A DNA stretch of 64,000 nucleotides from Pilosibacter fragilis (GCF_032490495.1 NZ_JAVYJB010000005.1:62001-126000), one strand, 5' to 3'; numbered from the stretch's first letter, positions 52,577-61,009 are shown. Numbers and translations: made by a program. Notes: generated from the letters alone by a model not told the origin.

Positions 52577-53065
52577 TTCCCGCAAGAGGCAGTCGACAAA
52601 AACGAGGAGGAAATGATGCTTTCCTCCATCGACCGCTACACGAAAAGCGGCTGGTTTCAAAAGCGGGCGGCCGACAAAAAGGCGATGGACATGATCGAGG
52701 CATTAAAGATCAAATGCGTTGGTGTGAGCCAGCCGGCAAAGGAGCTGTCTGGCGGAAATCAGCAGAAAGTCATTTTCGCGAAGGCACTCCTTACGGAGCC
52801 GTCGATCTGGCTTTGTGATGAGCCGACTCAGGCGGTGGATGTGGCAACACGACAGGAGATCCACAGGCTTCTGAAGGAAGAGGCAAAAAAGGGCAAAGCC
52901 GTCCTTTATGTGTCATCCGATCTCACGGAACTTTTAGAGGTTGCCGATGAGGTTGCTGTCATGGCATGCGGAAGAGTACGAAAGACATTTGAGAATAAAG
53001 ACCTGAAACCGACGGACGTGCTGGCGTGCTGTTATGAGGCGGGGAGGGAGGAAAACGACAGATGA
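52577..53065 (+). pseudogene. Sugar ABC transporter ATPase (RbsA/MglA type), N-terminal two thirds missing
   Basis: Only the last 150-160 residues of a roughly 500-residue tandem ATPase remain. The part kept has the second cassette's signature KELSGGNQQKVIFAKALL, Walker B IWLCDEPTQAVDVATRQEI and the D-loop/H-loop region. The frame is open and family-like upstream of the first ATG (52613), to about 52583 (residues EAVDKNEEE), then meets a stop at 52574. So the ATG at 52613 is an internal Met of a truncated gene. Walker A of either cassette is absent, so the product cannot work alone. It overlaps the permease start (ATGA). Confidence 0.85.
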
Positions 53066-54003
53066 GAGGAAAAGCATTAAAGAATTACGGAACGGTGGCG
53101 GCGTTAGTCATCATCATCGGAATTTTCGGACTCCTTAGACCTGCGTCGTTTTTTACACTGAAAAACTTCCTTAATATAACACGCCAGGCAGCGCCTCTCG
53201 CAATGGTGGCGCTGGGAGCGACCTTCGTTATGACCGTCAACGAGTTCGACCTTTCCATCGGAAACATCGTGAGTCTCGGCGGCGTGGTTGCGGCACTTTT
53301 ATCGATCCAGGGTGTTCCGATCCCGGTCTGCTTTCTGGCCGCGGTAGTGGCCGGTCTGATCGTCGGCTGCGTGAACGGAGTGATCGTAGCAAAGTTCGGG
53401 ATCCTTTCCTTTATTACAACACTTGGCATGGGAACCGTACTGGACGGCGTGATTTACGGACTTACCGGAGGCACGACTGTATTTAACGGGATTCCGAAGG
53501 CGTTTACGATCCCCGGGATCTTAAAAATCGCGGGCATCCCGTTTATCACCATCGTGGCGGCAATGCTTTATATCGTATTCCACATGTTTATGAATCATAT
53601 GTCAGCCGGAAGAAAGCTTTATGCCATCGGAGGAAGTAAAGAGGCGGCAGAGACGGCAGGAATCCGGATCTTCCGTTACCGAATTCTCGCTTTTGCGCTC
53701 AGCGCGGCAATGGCAGGTCTTGCAGGCGCTCTCGTGGCATCTCGTGTAGGTTCCGCGAATACCACAGCGGGGCAGGGATATTTCTTACAGTCCTACGCGG
53801 CGGTATTTATCGGATGCACCGTCTCAAAGAGCGGTGTTCCCTGTGTGATCGGAACCTTAGTCGGAACCATCATTCTGGCGGTTCTGGCGAACGGACTTAC
53901 GATCCTTCAGATGCCGAGCTTCATGCAGAACATTATCACCGGCGGGATCATCATTCTCGCAGTTGTGCTCCAAAAACTCGGCGCGGGTCATGGTTCACGG
54001 TAG
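53062..54003 (+). CDS. Ribose-type sugar ABC transporter permease
   Basis: This 313-residue RbsC-family permease (BPD_transp_2) has the motifs VNEFDLSIGNIVSLGG, VNGVIVAKFGILSFITTLG and IGGSKEAAETAGIRI, and about eight to ten hydrophobic helices. Translation is coupled to the ATPase remnant by an ATGA overlap. No sugar-binding protein gene is present in the window, so the transporter is incomplete here. It could only function with components encoded elsewhere. It is followed by an FGGY kinase, which suggests the original system imported a pentose or related sugar. Confidence 0.85.
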   Translation: MRGKALKNYGTVAALVIIIGIFGLLRPASFFTLKNFLNITRQAAPLAMVALGATFVMTVNEFDLSIGNIVSLGGVVAALLSIQGVPIPVCFLAAVVAGLIVGCVNGVIVAKFGILSFITTLGMGTVLDGVIYGLTGGTTVFNGIPKAFTIPGILKIAGIPFITIVAAMLYIVFHMFMNHMSAGRKLYAIGGSKEAAETAGIRIFRYRILAFALSAAMAGLAGALVASRVGSANTTAGQGYFLQSYAAVFIGCTVSKSGVPCVIGTLVGTIILAVLANGLTILQMPSFMQNIITGGIIILAVVLQKLGAGHGSR

Positions 54004-54047
54004 GGATTTTTGGTACCGAGAATACCGTAAAATAACATTGAGAGAGC

Positions 54048-54087
54048 GGATTTTACCAATTTAGGATGCGAAGGATTGGCAAAATCC
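54048..54087. other. Hairpin between permease and FGGY kinase genes
   Basis: GGATTTTACCAAT (54048-54060) pairs with ATTGGCAAAATCC (54075-54087), 12 of 13 bases. No T-run follows. It may be an operator or processing site in front of the kinase gene, 26 nt before the GGGGAGG ribosome site. Confidence 0.55.
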
Positions 54088-54125
54088 CCAGTACTGTGTA
54101 ACGGTACAGAACGGGGAGGGAATAG

Positions 54126-55631
54126 ATGTTAGCAGCAACCTTTGATATCGGAACGACAGCCGTCAAGGCAGTGGTCGTGAACGAAAATGGAGAGCCCGTC
54201 TCTACCGGAAGCTCCGTGATCCACACCATCGAAACGGGAAACTTCAAGGAACAGGATCCGGATGAGTGGTACGGGGCATTCTGCAGCCTGTCGAAAGAAA
54301 TGCTTGAGATCATACCGGCAGCAGAGATTGGGGCCATCATCTTCTCCGGACAGATGCAGGATGTGATCTCGGTTGGGACAGAAGGAAAAGCACTCCGGAA
54401 TGCGATCCTTTATTCCGACGGTCGGGCGGACGAGCAGGCACGGGTGATCATAAGAGAGGCGGCAAGGCGGAATGTAGTACCTCTTGGGGACGCGTATATC
54501 GCGGAGATCACGGGAAACCATTTTGACGGATCGATGCCGTTGGCGAAGATCTTGTGGCTGAAGGAAAATGAGCCGGATATCTATGCAAGAACCGCCTGTT
54601 TCCTGATCAGCTCAAAGGACTATATAATAGGTAGACTTACCAGTGTGTTCGCCGGAGACATGACCGCCTGCTCCACGGCGGGGGCCATGGATCTGGACAA
54701 GAAGATCTGGTCGGAGGAGCTGATTGGAGCGGCAGGAGTCGATATTAAGAAGTTCCCAAAACTTTTTTACGGCCATGAGTGTGTCGGCACGGTCACGGAG
54801 ACCGGGGCGACGGAGAGTGGTTATCCGGTAGGAACAAAGGTCTATGCCGGAACCGGGGATGCGGGAGCGACGACACTTGCCAGCGGCATCTTGGCACCGG
54901 GGGAGTACAACATCAACCTCGGAACCTCCGGCTGGGTGGCAGCCGTATCCAACCAAAGGATGGAGAGTGAAGGCGGCGGATTCAATCTGGCGGCGATGCA
55001 GAAGGACCTGCTCATCAATGTAGTCCCGTTCCTAAACGGCGGAAACGTCCACCGGCTGATCGCGAAGATCCTGTCCAGGGATCCCGACGGGGCACCGGAT
55101 TTCGGGTATATCTCAGAGATTCTTGAGAAAGCGGAACCCGGAAGTCACGGACTGTTCTTCCTGCCCTATGTGACAGGTGAGAGATTCCCGATCATGGACA
55201 GCAGCGTCCGGGGAAGCTTTCTGGGGTTATCTCAAGAGACCACGGCGGCAGATATGGCACAGAGTGTCCTCGAGGGAGTGGCATTTTCCATCCGTCAGGG
55301 ACTGGAACTGTTCGACCATCCGGCGTCAAAGATCACGCTGATCGGAGGCGGAGCGAGGGAACGGCGATGGTGCCGGATCTTATGCAATGTCATGGGACAG
55401 AAAATCTTTGTATACAAGGATCCGGACCTTTTACCGGCACTGGCCATCGCCTCGGCGGTGTTCGTGGCGGAGGGCGTGATCCCGGATTACAAGTCCTTTA
55501 TCGAGACACTGGAGAACCAGGGACACTGTGATACGGTGGAGCCGGATCTGGAAGTTTCGGAGAAGTATCACGGGATCTATCAGAAATATAAGAACATTTA
55601 TCCGCTGGTAAGAGAGTTTTACAGCAGATAA
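54126..55631 (+). CDS. FGGY-family carbohydrate kinase (xylulokinase-like)
   Basis: This 501-residue sugar kinase has the N-terminal phosphate loop TFDIGTTAVKAVVV, AIIFSGQMQDVISV and a metal/substrate region DGRADEQA. It also has the GTGDAGATTLASG motif, ATP-binding INLGTSGWVAAV and the C-terminal GGGARERRWCRI. It resembles xylulokinases, but the family also contains kinases for other ketoses. GGGGAGG precedes the ATG. It lies behind the ribose-type permease and fits a sugar uptake and phosphorylation operon whose 5' part was lost. Confidence 0.85.
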   Translation: MLAATFDIGTTAVKAVVVNENGEPVSTGSSVIHTIETGNFKEQDPDEWYGAFCSLSKEMLEIIPAAEIGAIIFSGQMQDVISVGTEGKALRNAILYSDGRADEQARVIIREAARRNVVPLGDAYIAEITGNHFDGSMPLAKILWLKENEPDIYARTACFLISSKDYIIGRLTSVFAGDMTACSTAGAMDLDKKIWSEELIGAAGVDIKKFPKLFYGHECVGTVTETGATESGYPVGTKVYAGTGDAGATTLASGILAPGEYNINLGTSGWVAAVSNQRMESEGGGFNLAAMQKDLLINVVPFLNGGNVHRLIAKILSRDPDGAPDFGYISEILEKAEPGSHGLFFLPYVTGERFPIMDSSVRGSFLGLSQETTAADMAQSVLEGVAFSIRQGLELFDHPASKITLIGGGARERRWCRILCNVMGQKIFVYKDPDLLPALAIASAVFVAEGVIPDYKSFIETLENQGHCDTVEPDLEVSEKYHGIYQKYKNIYPLVREFYSR

Positions 55632-55736
55632 AGGTCAGTCGGTAGCCATGATTTTTTTAAACCTGTGGTCTGCAAAAATAGAAAATATGGTAACGGTTAA
55701 GTAACATTTCCGCTGCTACAAAATCACGATTTCGAT

Positions 55737-55791
55737 AACTGTCTGGCGGAGATTTGAAAAATCACTCCGGAAATATGGGTATGGACAGTTA
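55737..55791. repeat. Short element with family C-like termini
   Basis: A 55-bp stretch bounded by TAACTGTC (55737-55744) and GACAGTTA (55784-55791), containing a CGGAG..CTCCG hairpin. The ends agree with the family C terminus TAACTGT. It sits between the FGGY kinase and trpB. Confidence 0.5.
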
Positions 55792-55828
55792 CAGACAATA
55801 AACCAGTTTACACGAGGAGGAAAAATAT

Positions 55829-57013
55829 ATGTCAAAAGGCAGATTTGGCGCGCATGGCGGTCAGTACATTCCTGAGACGCTTATGAACGCAGTACTGGAA
55901 CTCGAAGAGGCATACAACCACTACAAGAATGACCCGGAATTCCAGAAAGAACTCACAATGCTTTTAAATGAATACGCGGGCAGACCGTCAAGGCTCTACT
56001 ACGCGGAGCACATGACAAAGGATCTCGGCGGAGCGAAGATCTACTTAAAGAGAGAAGATTTGAATCACACCGGTGCCCACAAGATCAACAACGTGCTCGG
56101 TCAGGTGCTTCTCGCGAAGAAGATGGGAAAGACCCGTGTCATCGCTGAGACAGGCGCAGGCCAGCACGGTGTAGCGACAGCGACGGCGGCAGCGCTCTTC
56201 GGCATGGAATGCGAGATCTACATGGGCGAGGAGGACACAAAACGTCAGGCATTAAATGTTTACAAAATGCGCCTTCTCGGAGCAAAGGTGCATGCGGTGA
56301 CAACCGGAACAGGAACCCTCAAAGATGCTGTTTCGGAGGCAATGAGAGAGTGGACGAACCGGATCGAGGACACCCACTATGTTCTCGGCTCCTGTATGGG
56401 ACCACATCCGTTCCCGACTATCGTCCGTGACTTCCAGGCGGTTATCTCCAAGGAGATCAAGGAGCAGATGTTAGAGAAAGAGGGACGTCTTCCGGATGCA
56501 GTTCTTGCCTGTGTTGGCGGCGGATCCAATGCCATCGGCGCATTCTACAACTTTATTGAAGATAAAGACGTTCAGCTCATCGGCTGTGAGGCAGCAGGAC
56601 GCGGTGTGAACACGGCAGAGACAGCGGCGACCATCGCCACAGGACGTCTCGGAATCTTCCACGGCATGAAATCTTACTTCTGCCAGGATGAGTACGGCCA
56701 AATTGCCCCGGTATATTCCATCTCTGCAGGCCTTGATTACCCGGGAATCGGACCGGAACATGCGAACCTTTACGATACCGGACGGGCCCAGTATGTGGCG
56801 ATCACTGACGACGAGGCAGTCGATGCGTTCGAGTATCTCTCCAGAATCGAGGGAATCATCCCGGCGATCGAGAGCGCCCATGCCATCGCATACGCAATGA
56901 AGCTCGCACCGACGATGGGAAAGGATAAGATCATTGTTGTCAATGTTTCCGGAAGAGGAGACAAGGACTGTGCAGCAATCGCAAGATACAGAGGGGAGGA
57001 TATTCATGAGTAA
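55829..57013 (+). CDS. trpB: Tryptophan synthase beta chain
   Basis: This 394-residue PLP enzyme joins indole and serine. It shows the PLP lysine in NHTGAHKINNVLGQ, the catalytic Glu in AETGAGQHGVATAT, the phosphate-binding GGGSNAIGAFYN and a C-terminal VNVSGRGDKD. CGAGGAGG lies 8 nt before the ATG. It is the standard TrpB1 type that pairs with TrpA, whose gene overlaps its end. The earlier trp genes (trpEGDCF) are not in the window; a Trp-type T-box lies 3.4 kb upstream. Confidence 0.97.
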   Translation: MSKGRFGAHGGQYIPETLMNAVLELEEAYNHYKNDPEFQKELTMLLNEYAGRPSRLYYAEHMTKDLGGAKIYLKREDLNHTGAHKINNVLGQVLLAKKMGKTRVIAETGAGQHGVATATAAALFGMECEIYMGEEDTKRQALNVYKMRLLGAKVHAVTTGTGTLKDAVSEAMREWTNRIEDTHYVLGSCMGPHPFPTIVRDFQAVISKEIKEQMLEKEGRLPDAVLACVGGGSNAIGAFYNFIEDKDVQLIGCEAAGRGVNTAETAATIATGRLGIFHGMKSYFCQDEYGQIAPVYSISAGLDYPGIGPEHANLYDTGRAQYVAITDDEAVDAFEYLSRIEGIIPAIESAHAIAYAMKLAPTMGKDKIIVVNVSGRGDKDCAAIARYRGEDIHE

Positions 57014-57788
57014 GATCGCAAACGCCTTCAAAGGCGGAAATGGAAAGGCATTTATCCCGTTTATCACCTGCGGTGACCCGTCCTTAGAGGTCACGGAGCA
57101 GCTTGTATACGCAATGGAGGAGGCAGGCGCAAACCTCATCGAGCTTGGTATCCCGTTCTCCGATCCGACGGCAGAGGGACCGGTGATCCAGGCGGCAAAT
57201 ATCCGCGCCCTGTCCGGCGGCGTGACCACCGACAAAATTTTTGCAATGGTTGAAAAAATCCGGAAAAACACACAAATTCCGATGGTTTTCATGACCTATG
57301 CGAATGTTGTCTTCTCCTACGGAACTGAGCGCTTCATCAAGAAGGCGTCTGAGCTTGGCATGGACGGACTGATCCTGCCGGATGTGCCGTATGAGGAGAA
57401 AGAAGAGTTTGATTCGGTATGCAAAAAGTATGATATGGATCTGATCTCCCTCATTGCCCCGACCTCCCATGAGAGAATCAGCATGATCGCGAAAGAGGCG
57501 TCCGGCTTTGTATACTGCGTATCCTCTCTTGGCGTTACCGGAACGAGAAGCGAGATCACAACGGATATCGGCGCGATGGCGAAGCTTGTGAAAAAGGCGA
57601 AAGATATCCCGTGCGCGGTTGGCTTCGGAATCTCCACCCCGGAGCAGGCAAAGAAGATGGCAGGTCTCTCCGACGGCGCTATCGTTGGTTCCGCGATCGT
57701 GAAGCTCTGCGGAACGTATGGAAAAGATGCGGTTCCGTATGTGAAAGAGTATGTGAAGTCCATGTGTGACGCGGTGCATGGGATCTAA
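57006..57788 (+). CDS. trpA: Tryptophan synthase alpha chain
   Basis: This 260-residue TIM-barrel enzyme cleaves indole-3-glycerol phosphate. Catalytic Glu and Asp lie in LIELGIPFSDPTAEGPVIQ, with FMTYANVV, GLILPDVPYEE, VSSLGVTGTR and GFGISTPEQAKKM as further family motifs. The ATG at 57006 is 7 nt behind AGGGGAGG and overlaps the trpB end by 8 nt, which fits equimolar synthesis of the alpha-beta complex. The longer frame from 56934 is inside trpB and is rejected. Confidence 0.96.
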   Translation: MSKIANAFKGGNGKAFIPFITCGDPSLEVTEQLVYAMEEAGANLIELGIPFSDPTAEGPVIQAANIRALSGGVTTDKIFAMVEKIRKNTQIPMVFMTYANVVFSYGTERFIKKASELGMDGLILPDVPYEEKEEFDSVCKKYDMDLISLIAPTSHERISMIAKEASGFVYCVSSLGVTGTRSEITTDIGAMAKLVKKAKDIPCAVGFGISTPEQAKKMAGLSDGAIVGSAIVKLCGTYGKDAVPYVKEYVKSMCDAVHGI

Positions 57789-57800
57789 GAAGCGGCTGGG

Positions 57801-57896
57801 AAACGCTCCGCGAGGATGCGCAGTGATTTTGATAGGAATAAGTCAGCTTCGCTGACCAGAATCACGCGCCAAGTTTCACGGTCGTTCGACTTAAAT
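57801..57896 (+). repeat. Interspersed repeat family B, copy 2
   Basis: The same as 29074-29170 over nearly all of its length, in the same orientation, and starting 13 nt after the trpA stop. The stem GTCAGC/GCTGAC and the flanking GTGATT/AATCAC pair are kept despite differences in the loop, which suggests that the fold is what is conserved. Confidence 0.85.
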
Positions 57897-58013
57897 GAGA
57901 AGAATGTTGTCAAAATGGTAATTGGGAACATGCACTTCACATGCACTTTTGCGAGGTAAAGTGTTTGCGTTGTACCGTACTTTGTGCTAAAATTAAATAA
58001 CGAACTGTCAATT

Positions 58014-58048
58014 CTGCGGTGCAGGGACTCCTTTGCACCGCAGTTGTT
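58014..58048 (+). terminator. Intrinsic terminator downstream of trpBA
   Basis: CTGCGGTGCA (58014-58023) pairs perfectly with TGCACCGCAG (58034-58043), then TTGTTT. The T-run is weak but the stem strong. Confidence 0.7.
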
Positions 58049-58050
58049 TG

Positions 58051-58127
58051 TGTTACTTGCGCAAAGATGTAGGTTGTCGCAAGCAACCGCGCGAGACGCA
58101 CGAATGTGCCAAGGCACGTTCCTTTTT
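58051..58127 (+). repeat. Interspersed repeat family A, copy 3 (shortened)
   Basis: It retains the CGCAAAGATGTAGGTTGTCGC block and the final GAATGTGCC-aa-GGCACGTTC hairpin with T-run, but lacks the first two hairpins of copies 1 and 2. As with those, it sits directly behind a terminator. It ends about 6 nt before the DUF554 ribosome site. Confidence 0.8.
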
Positions 58128-58144
58128 GAAAAGGAGAAGGATGT

Positions 58145-58873
58145 ATGCCAGTAGGAATTATCATCAATGCCCTGTCCGTCGCCATCGGTGGTGTGGTCGG
58201 GGCTTTATTTGGGCATAAGCTGCCCACAAGGATCAATTCAGAGCTCACGAAGATCTTCGGCGTCTGCTCCATGGGAATGGGCGTGAGCTCCATCGGTCTT
58301 ATGAAAAATATGCCCGCCGTTATCTTTGCGGTGATCATTGGGACCGCGTTTGGGCTGGCGGTGAATCTCGGCGGGATCATCAACAGCGGCGCGGCGTGCA
58401 TGGAGAAGCCGGTCGGAAAGATCTTCCCGAATAAGAATGCGTCCATGTCCAGAGAAGAGTATATGACGATGCTCGTGACGATCATCGTGCTGTTCTGTGC
58501 CAGCGGAACAGGAATCTATGGATCTCTGGATTCCGGAATGAGCGGTGATCACACGATTCTGATCTCCAAGTCCATTCTGGACTTCTTTACTGCGATGATT
58601 TTTGGAGGAACCCTGGGAATGGTGGTCGCGGCTGTTGCAATCCCGCAGTGCGTGATCTTTCTCGCAATCTTCGCTGCGGCGAAGTTCATCTTTCCGCTTA
58701 CCACACCGGATATGATCGCGGACTTCAAGGCCTGCGGTGGTTTTCTTCTTCTGGCCACAGGTTTCCGCATCGCAAAGATCCACAACTTCCCGGTCGCTGA
58801 TATGATCCCCGCCATGGTGCTTGTCATGCCGGTGAGCTGGTTCTGGGGGAATGTGGTGGTGCCGATGCTGTAA
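58145..58873 (+). CDS. DUF554 (YdfK-like) membrane protein
   Basis: This 242-residue protein has about seven hydrophobic helices and the family patterns GIIINALSVAIGGVVGALFG, FGVCSMGMGVSSIGL, FCASGTGIYGSLDSG and the C-terminal FRIAKIHNFPVADMIPA. DUF554 members are presumed transporters of unknown substrate. AAAAGGAGAAGG precedes the ATG. It is monocistronic, ended by the bidirectional terminator at 58913. The GDH-containing loop between helices 3 and 4 is typical. Confidence 0.88.
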   Translation: MPVGIIINALSVAIGGVVGALFGHKLPTRINSELTKIFGVCSMGMGVSSIGLMKNMPAVIFAVIIGTAFGLAVNLGGIINSGAACMEKPVGKIFPNKNASMSREEYMTMLVTIIVLFCASGTGIYGSLDSGMSGDHTILISKSILDFFTAMIFGGTLGMVVAAVAIPQCVIFLAIFAAAKFIFPLTTPDMIADFKACGGFLLLATGFRIAKIHNFPVADMIPAMVLVMPVSWFWGNVVVPML

Positions 58874-58912
58874 GAGTACAGGCGGACGAGAAAAGCACAT
58901 AATATGAAAATA

Positions 58913-58963
58913 AAAAATCCCTGAGTATGCAGATCAATGTGATGTGCGTATTCAGGGATTTTT
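58913..58963. terminator. Bidirectional terminator between DUF554 and VanZ genes
   Basis: AAAAATCCCTGA (58913-58924) pairs perfectly with TCAGGGATTTTT (58952-58963), with inner TA-GC pairs. A- and T-runs at the ends serve both convergent genes. Confidence 0.88.
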
Positions 58964-59058
58964 GCAGTCATGCATTCGGAAGAAGCTGTCAGCGGCAGGT
59001 ACTGATATTATCGGTCAATACCTGTGCGGACAATACCATAATCATAATGAGAGCCGGT

Positions 59059-59595
59059 TTATGCGTTCTGGTAGTGTTTGCGGGACTGCTGTCTCATCAG
59101 GCAGACCAGTGTCACGACTGTGACGCCAAAGCAGTCGATCAGCACGTCCGTAAACCGCCCTGCACGGCCAGGGACGAAGAGCTGGTGGAATTCGTCGGTG
59201 CAGGCGTAGAGGAAGACGATGGCGAGAGCGGTGAGAAGACGGCGTTTCACGTTGGAGGTCCGATACGTAAAGTGCAGTCCAAAACGGACGGTGCAGTAAA
59301 ATACCAGATATTCAGTCATATGAGCGGCTTTTCGGACGGGGAAGCTCATAAGTTCGATGAGGTCGGCGTACTGCGCCGGATTTCCGTGGAAAAAGCCGAG
59401 CTTTGTGCCGAGTAAAAGAATTAAGCGGCTTACGGTGTCGCTCATCTCCGTGGACTCCGCCGCCGGCTGGGCGGAGAACCAGCAGATGGCGGCTGCGACG
59501 AAGAGCGCTGGGAGCCAGGAAAGCAGCTTTGCGGCAGTAGGATATTCTTTTTTATCATTCATATTTCCTTTTTTAGATACACTTGAATTGCCCAT
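59059..59595 (-). CDS. VanZ-family membrane protein
   Basis: This 178-residue protein has four helices and VanZ motifs: CWFSAQPAAES after helix 1, the conserved RKAAHMTEYLVFYC and the loop TDEFHQLFVPGRAGRFTDVL. Related proteins give teicoplanin resistance, but most stand-alone copies have no known role. AGGAG lies 10 nt before the ATG at 59595. A second in-frame ATG 11 codons later is a weaker option. It is convergent with DUF554. Confidence 0.88.
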   Translation of the reverse strand: MGNSSVSKKGNMNDKKEYPTAAKLLSWLPALFVAAAICWFSAQPAAESTEMSDTVSRLILLLGTKLGFFHGNPAQYADLIELMSFPVRKAAHMTEYLVFYCTVRFGLHFTYRTSNVKRRLLTALAIVFLYACTDEFHQLFVPGRAGRFTDVLIDCFGVTVVTLVCLMRQQSRKHYQNA

Positions 59596-59728
59596 ATCTT
59601 AAAAACTCCTAAAAATCTGTAGAAATCTATTATTTTATAATCATGAAAAATCCACTGAAGTAATCTCAAAAGATGGTCTTTTTAACTGGGGCAGTGTATT
59701 GAAAAGCAGAGGGTAGATACCGCATGCA

Positions 59729-61009
59729 TTACAGCGAAATCTCTCCCTTCGCCCGCGCTCTCCGGTCGCGGATGGAATGGATCACCGGAACCATGAAAAT
59801 TGCCACAATTCCACCTGCAAATCCATTATTATATAAATTCATGCCTCCATACACAATTCCAACATTCAAGGCGACGGAAGAGTGCAGGAATCCGGCGAGA
59901 AGTCCCATGAGAACTCCGAATTCCCCCGCAATCGGCGCCAGTGTCGTTGAGAATAAAAGTGCCAGCATCGGTGACGGGGAGTTAATGGTCCAGCGTTTTG
60001 TGAAGCTCGCGAAGAGGACGCCAAACATGATCGGGGCGATGTTCCGGATATGTTTTCCAGTGGCGGAAAATCCTACGATCGTGAAGATTCCGCCGATAGT
60101 CGGTCCGTTTAACTCGCCGCCGACGCCGAGAATAAAGACCGTTGCAAATAAACCGTTGACTGCCATATTGAGGATCGTTGCTGCGCCCCCGTTATCCCGG
60201 AGATAATCGGTTCCGCCGATTCCGGAGCAGGATAAGATCTTTCTGTAGGATTCACCGACTTCCTTTCCGCCGAAGAGGAATGCCGCAATGATCATGGCGG
60301 CAAACAGCCCGCAGAGGATCGCAAACAGCAACTGGTTATTGCCCTCGGACCAGATCAGGCGGGACTCAGTGCTGATGCCGAAGGACTTCAGCACGGAGAC
60401 CACGACGGTGGCGATGATTCCGGCGGAAAATCCGACATTGTAGAGAGAGTAACCTTTGTGGGCGTAGTGAACATGCGTGGACAGCGGTGGCAGTACGAAG
60501 CCGATCATGAGTCCCACCGCGAGACTTGTGATGAGGCGGATCGCATAAGGAAGATGCGAAATGTACATGATCTGCGTGATGATCGGGGACAGGCTGGTGC
60601 CGTAAAAACCGATGTAAACGTAACGGGACAGGTGTGTTTTATGGTAGTGGGAGTAGAGGTACACACCAAACAGGATCGCCCAGATATTTAAGAGGTTCTT
60701 TCCGAACAGGGAGAAGCCGAACATCAGGCAGCTGGATGTGATCGTATGTCCGTCCATCTCCATATCAAGGAAATAGATGGTCCAGATACATAAAAGCATC
60801 AGCAGTCCGGCGTTGATAAAGGAAGTTCCGATGCCGCCGACCAGGAAGTAGTCCGTGATCAGGAAGTCCGGCTCCTTGATCAATGTCCAGAGTCCCGGAA
60901 GGATTTCCGTGATGGGCTGTAAAAACAGTCCCACGATCATGAAATAGAGTGGGATCAGGGACAGAAGGCGGAATTTCTGGAGTCTTGTGATGGGGTGGGA
61001 ATTTGTCAT
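59729..61009 (-). CDS. DUF1576 multi-pass membrane protein
   Basis: This 426-residue protein has about ten hydrophobic helices and two similar halves, seen in GFSLFGKNLLNIWAILFGVY and GFSATGKHIRNIAPIMFGVL. The repeated G-(K)-N/R-I-x-P/A-I-xFGV pattern points to internal duplication, as in DUF1576 transporters. The ATG at 61009 is 8 nt behind AAAGGAC. The longer frame to 61156 has no ribosome site. Substrate is unknown. Its neighbours (VanZ and an ABC transporter) do not help. Confidence 0.85.
   Translation of the reverse strand: MTNSHPITRLQKFRLLSLIPLYFMIVGLFLQPITEILPGLWTLIKEPDFLITDYFLVGGIGTSFINAGLLMLLCIWTIYFLDMEMDGHTITSSCLMFGFSLFGKNLLNIWAILFGVYLYSHYHKTHLSRYVYIGFYGTSLSPIITQIMYISHLPYAIRLITSLAVGLMIGFVLPPLSTHVHYAHKGYSLYNVGFSAGIIATVVVSVLKSFGISTESRLIWSEGNNQLLFAILCGLFAAMIIAAFLFGGKEVGESYRKILSCSGIGGTDYLRDNGGAATILNMAVNGLFATVFILGVGGELNGPTIGGIFTIVGFSATGKHIRNIAPIMFGVLFASFTKRWTINSPSPMLALLFSTTLAPIAGEFGVLMGLLAGFLHSSVALNVGIVYGGMNLYNNGFAGGIVAIFMVPVIHSIRDRRARAKGEISL

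Larger units (their letters stand above)
57897..58144. other. Intergenic region between trpA and the DUF554 gene
   Basis: After repeat B there are about 110 nt of plain sequence, then a terminator (58014-58048) and repeat A copy 3 (58051-58127), followed at once by the ribosome site of the DUF554 gene. No gene is seen. Confidence 0.6.

Noticed and set aside
56471..57292. 273-codon minus-strand frame
   Set aside because: It is antisense to trpB and trpA, which have all expected catalytic motifs.
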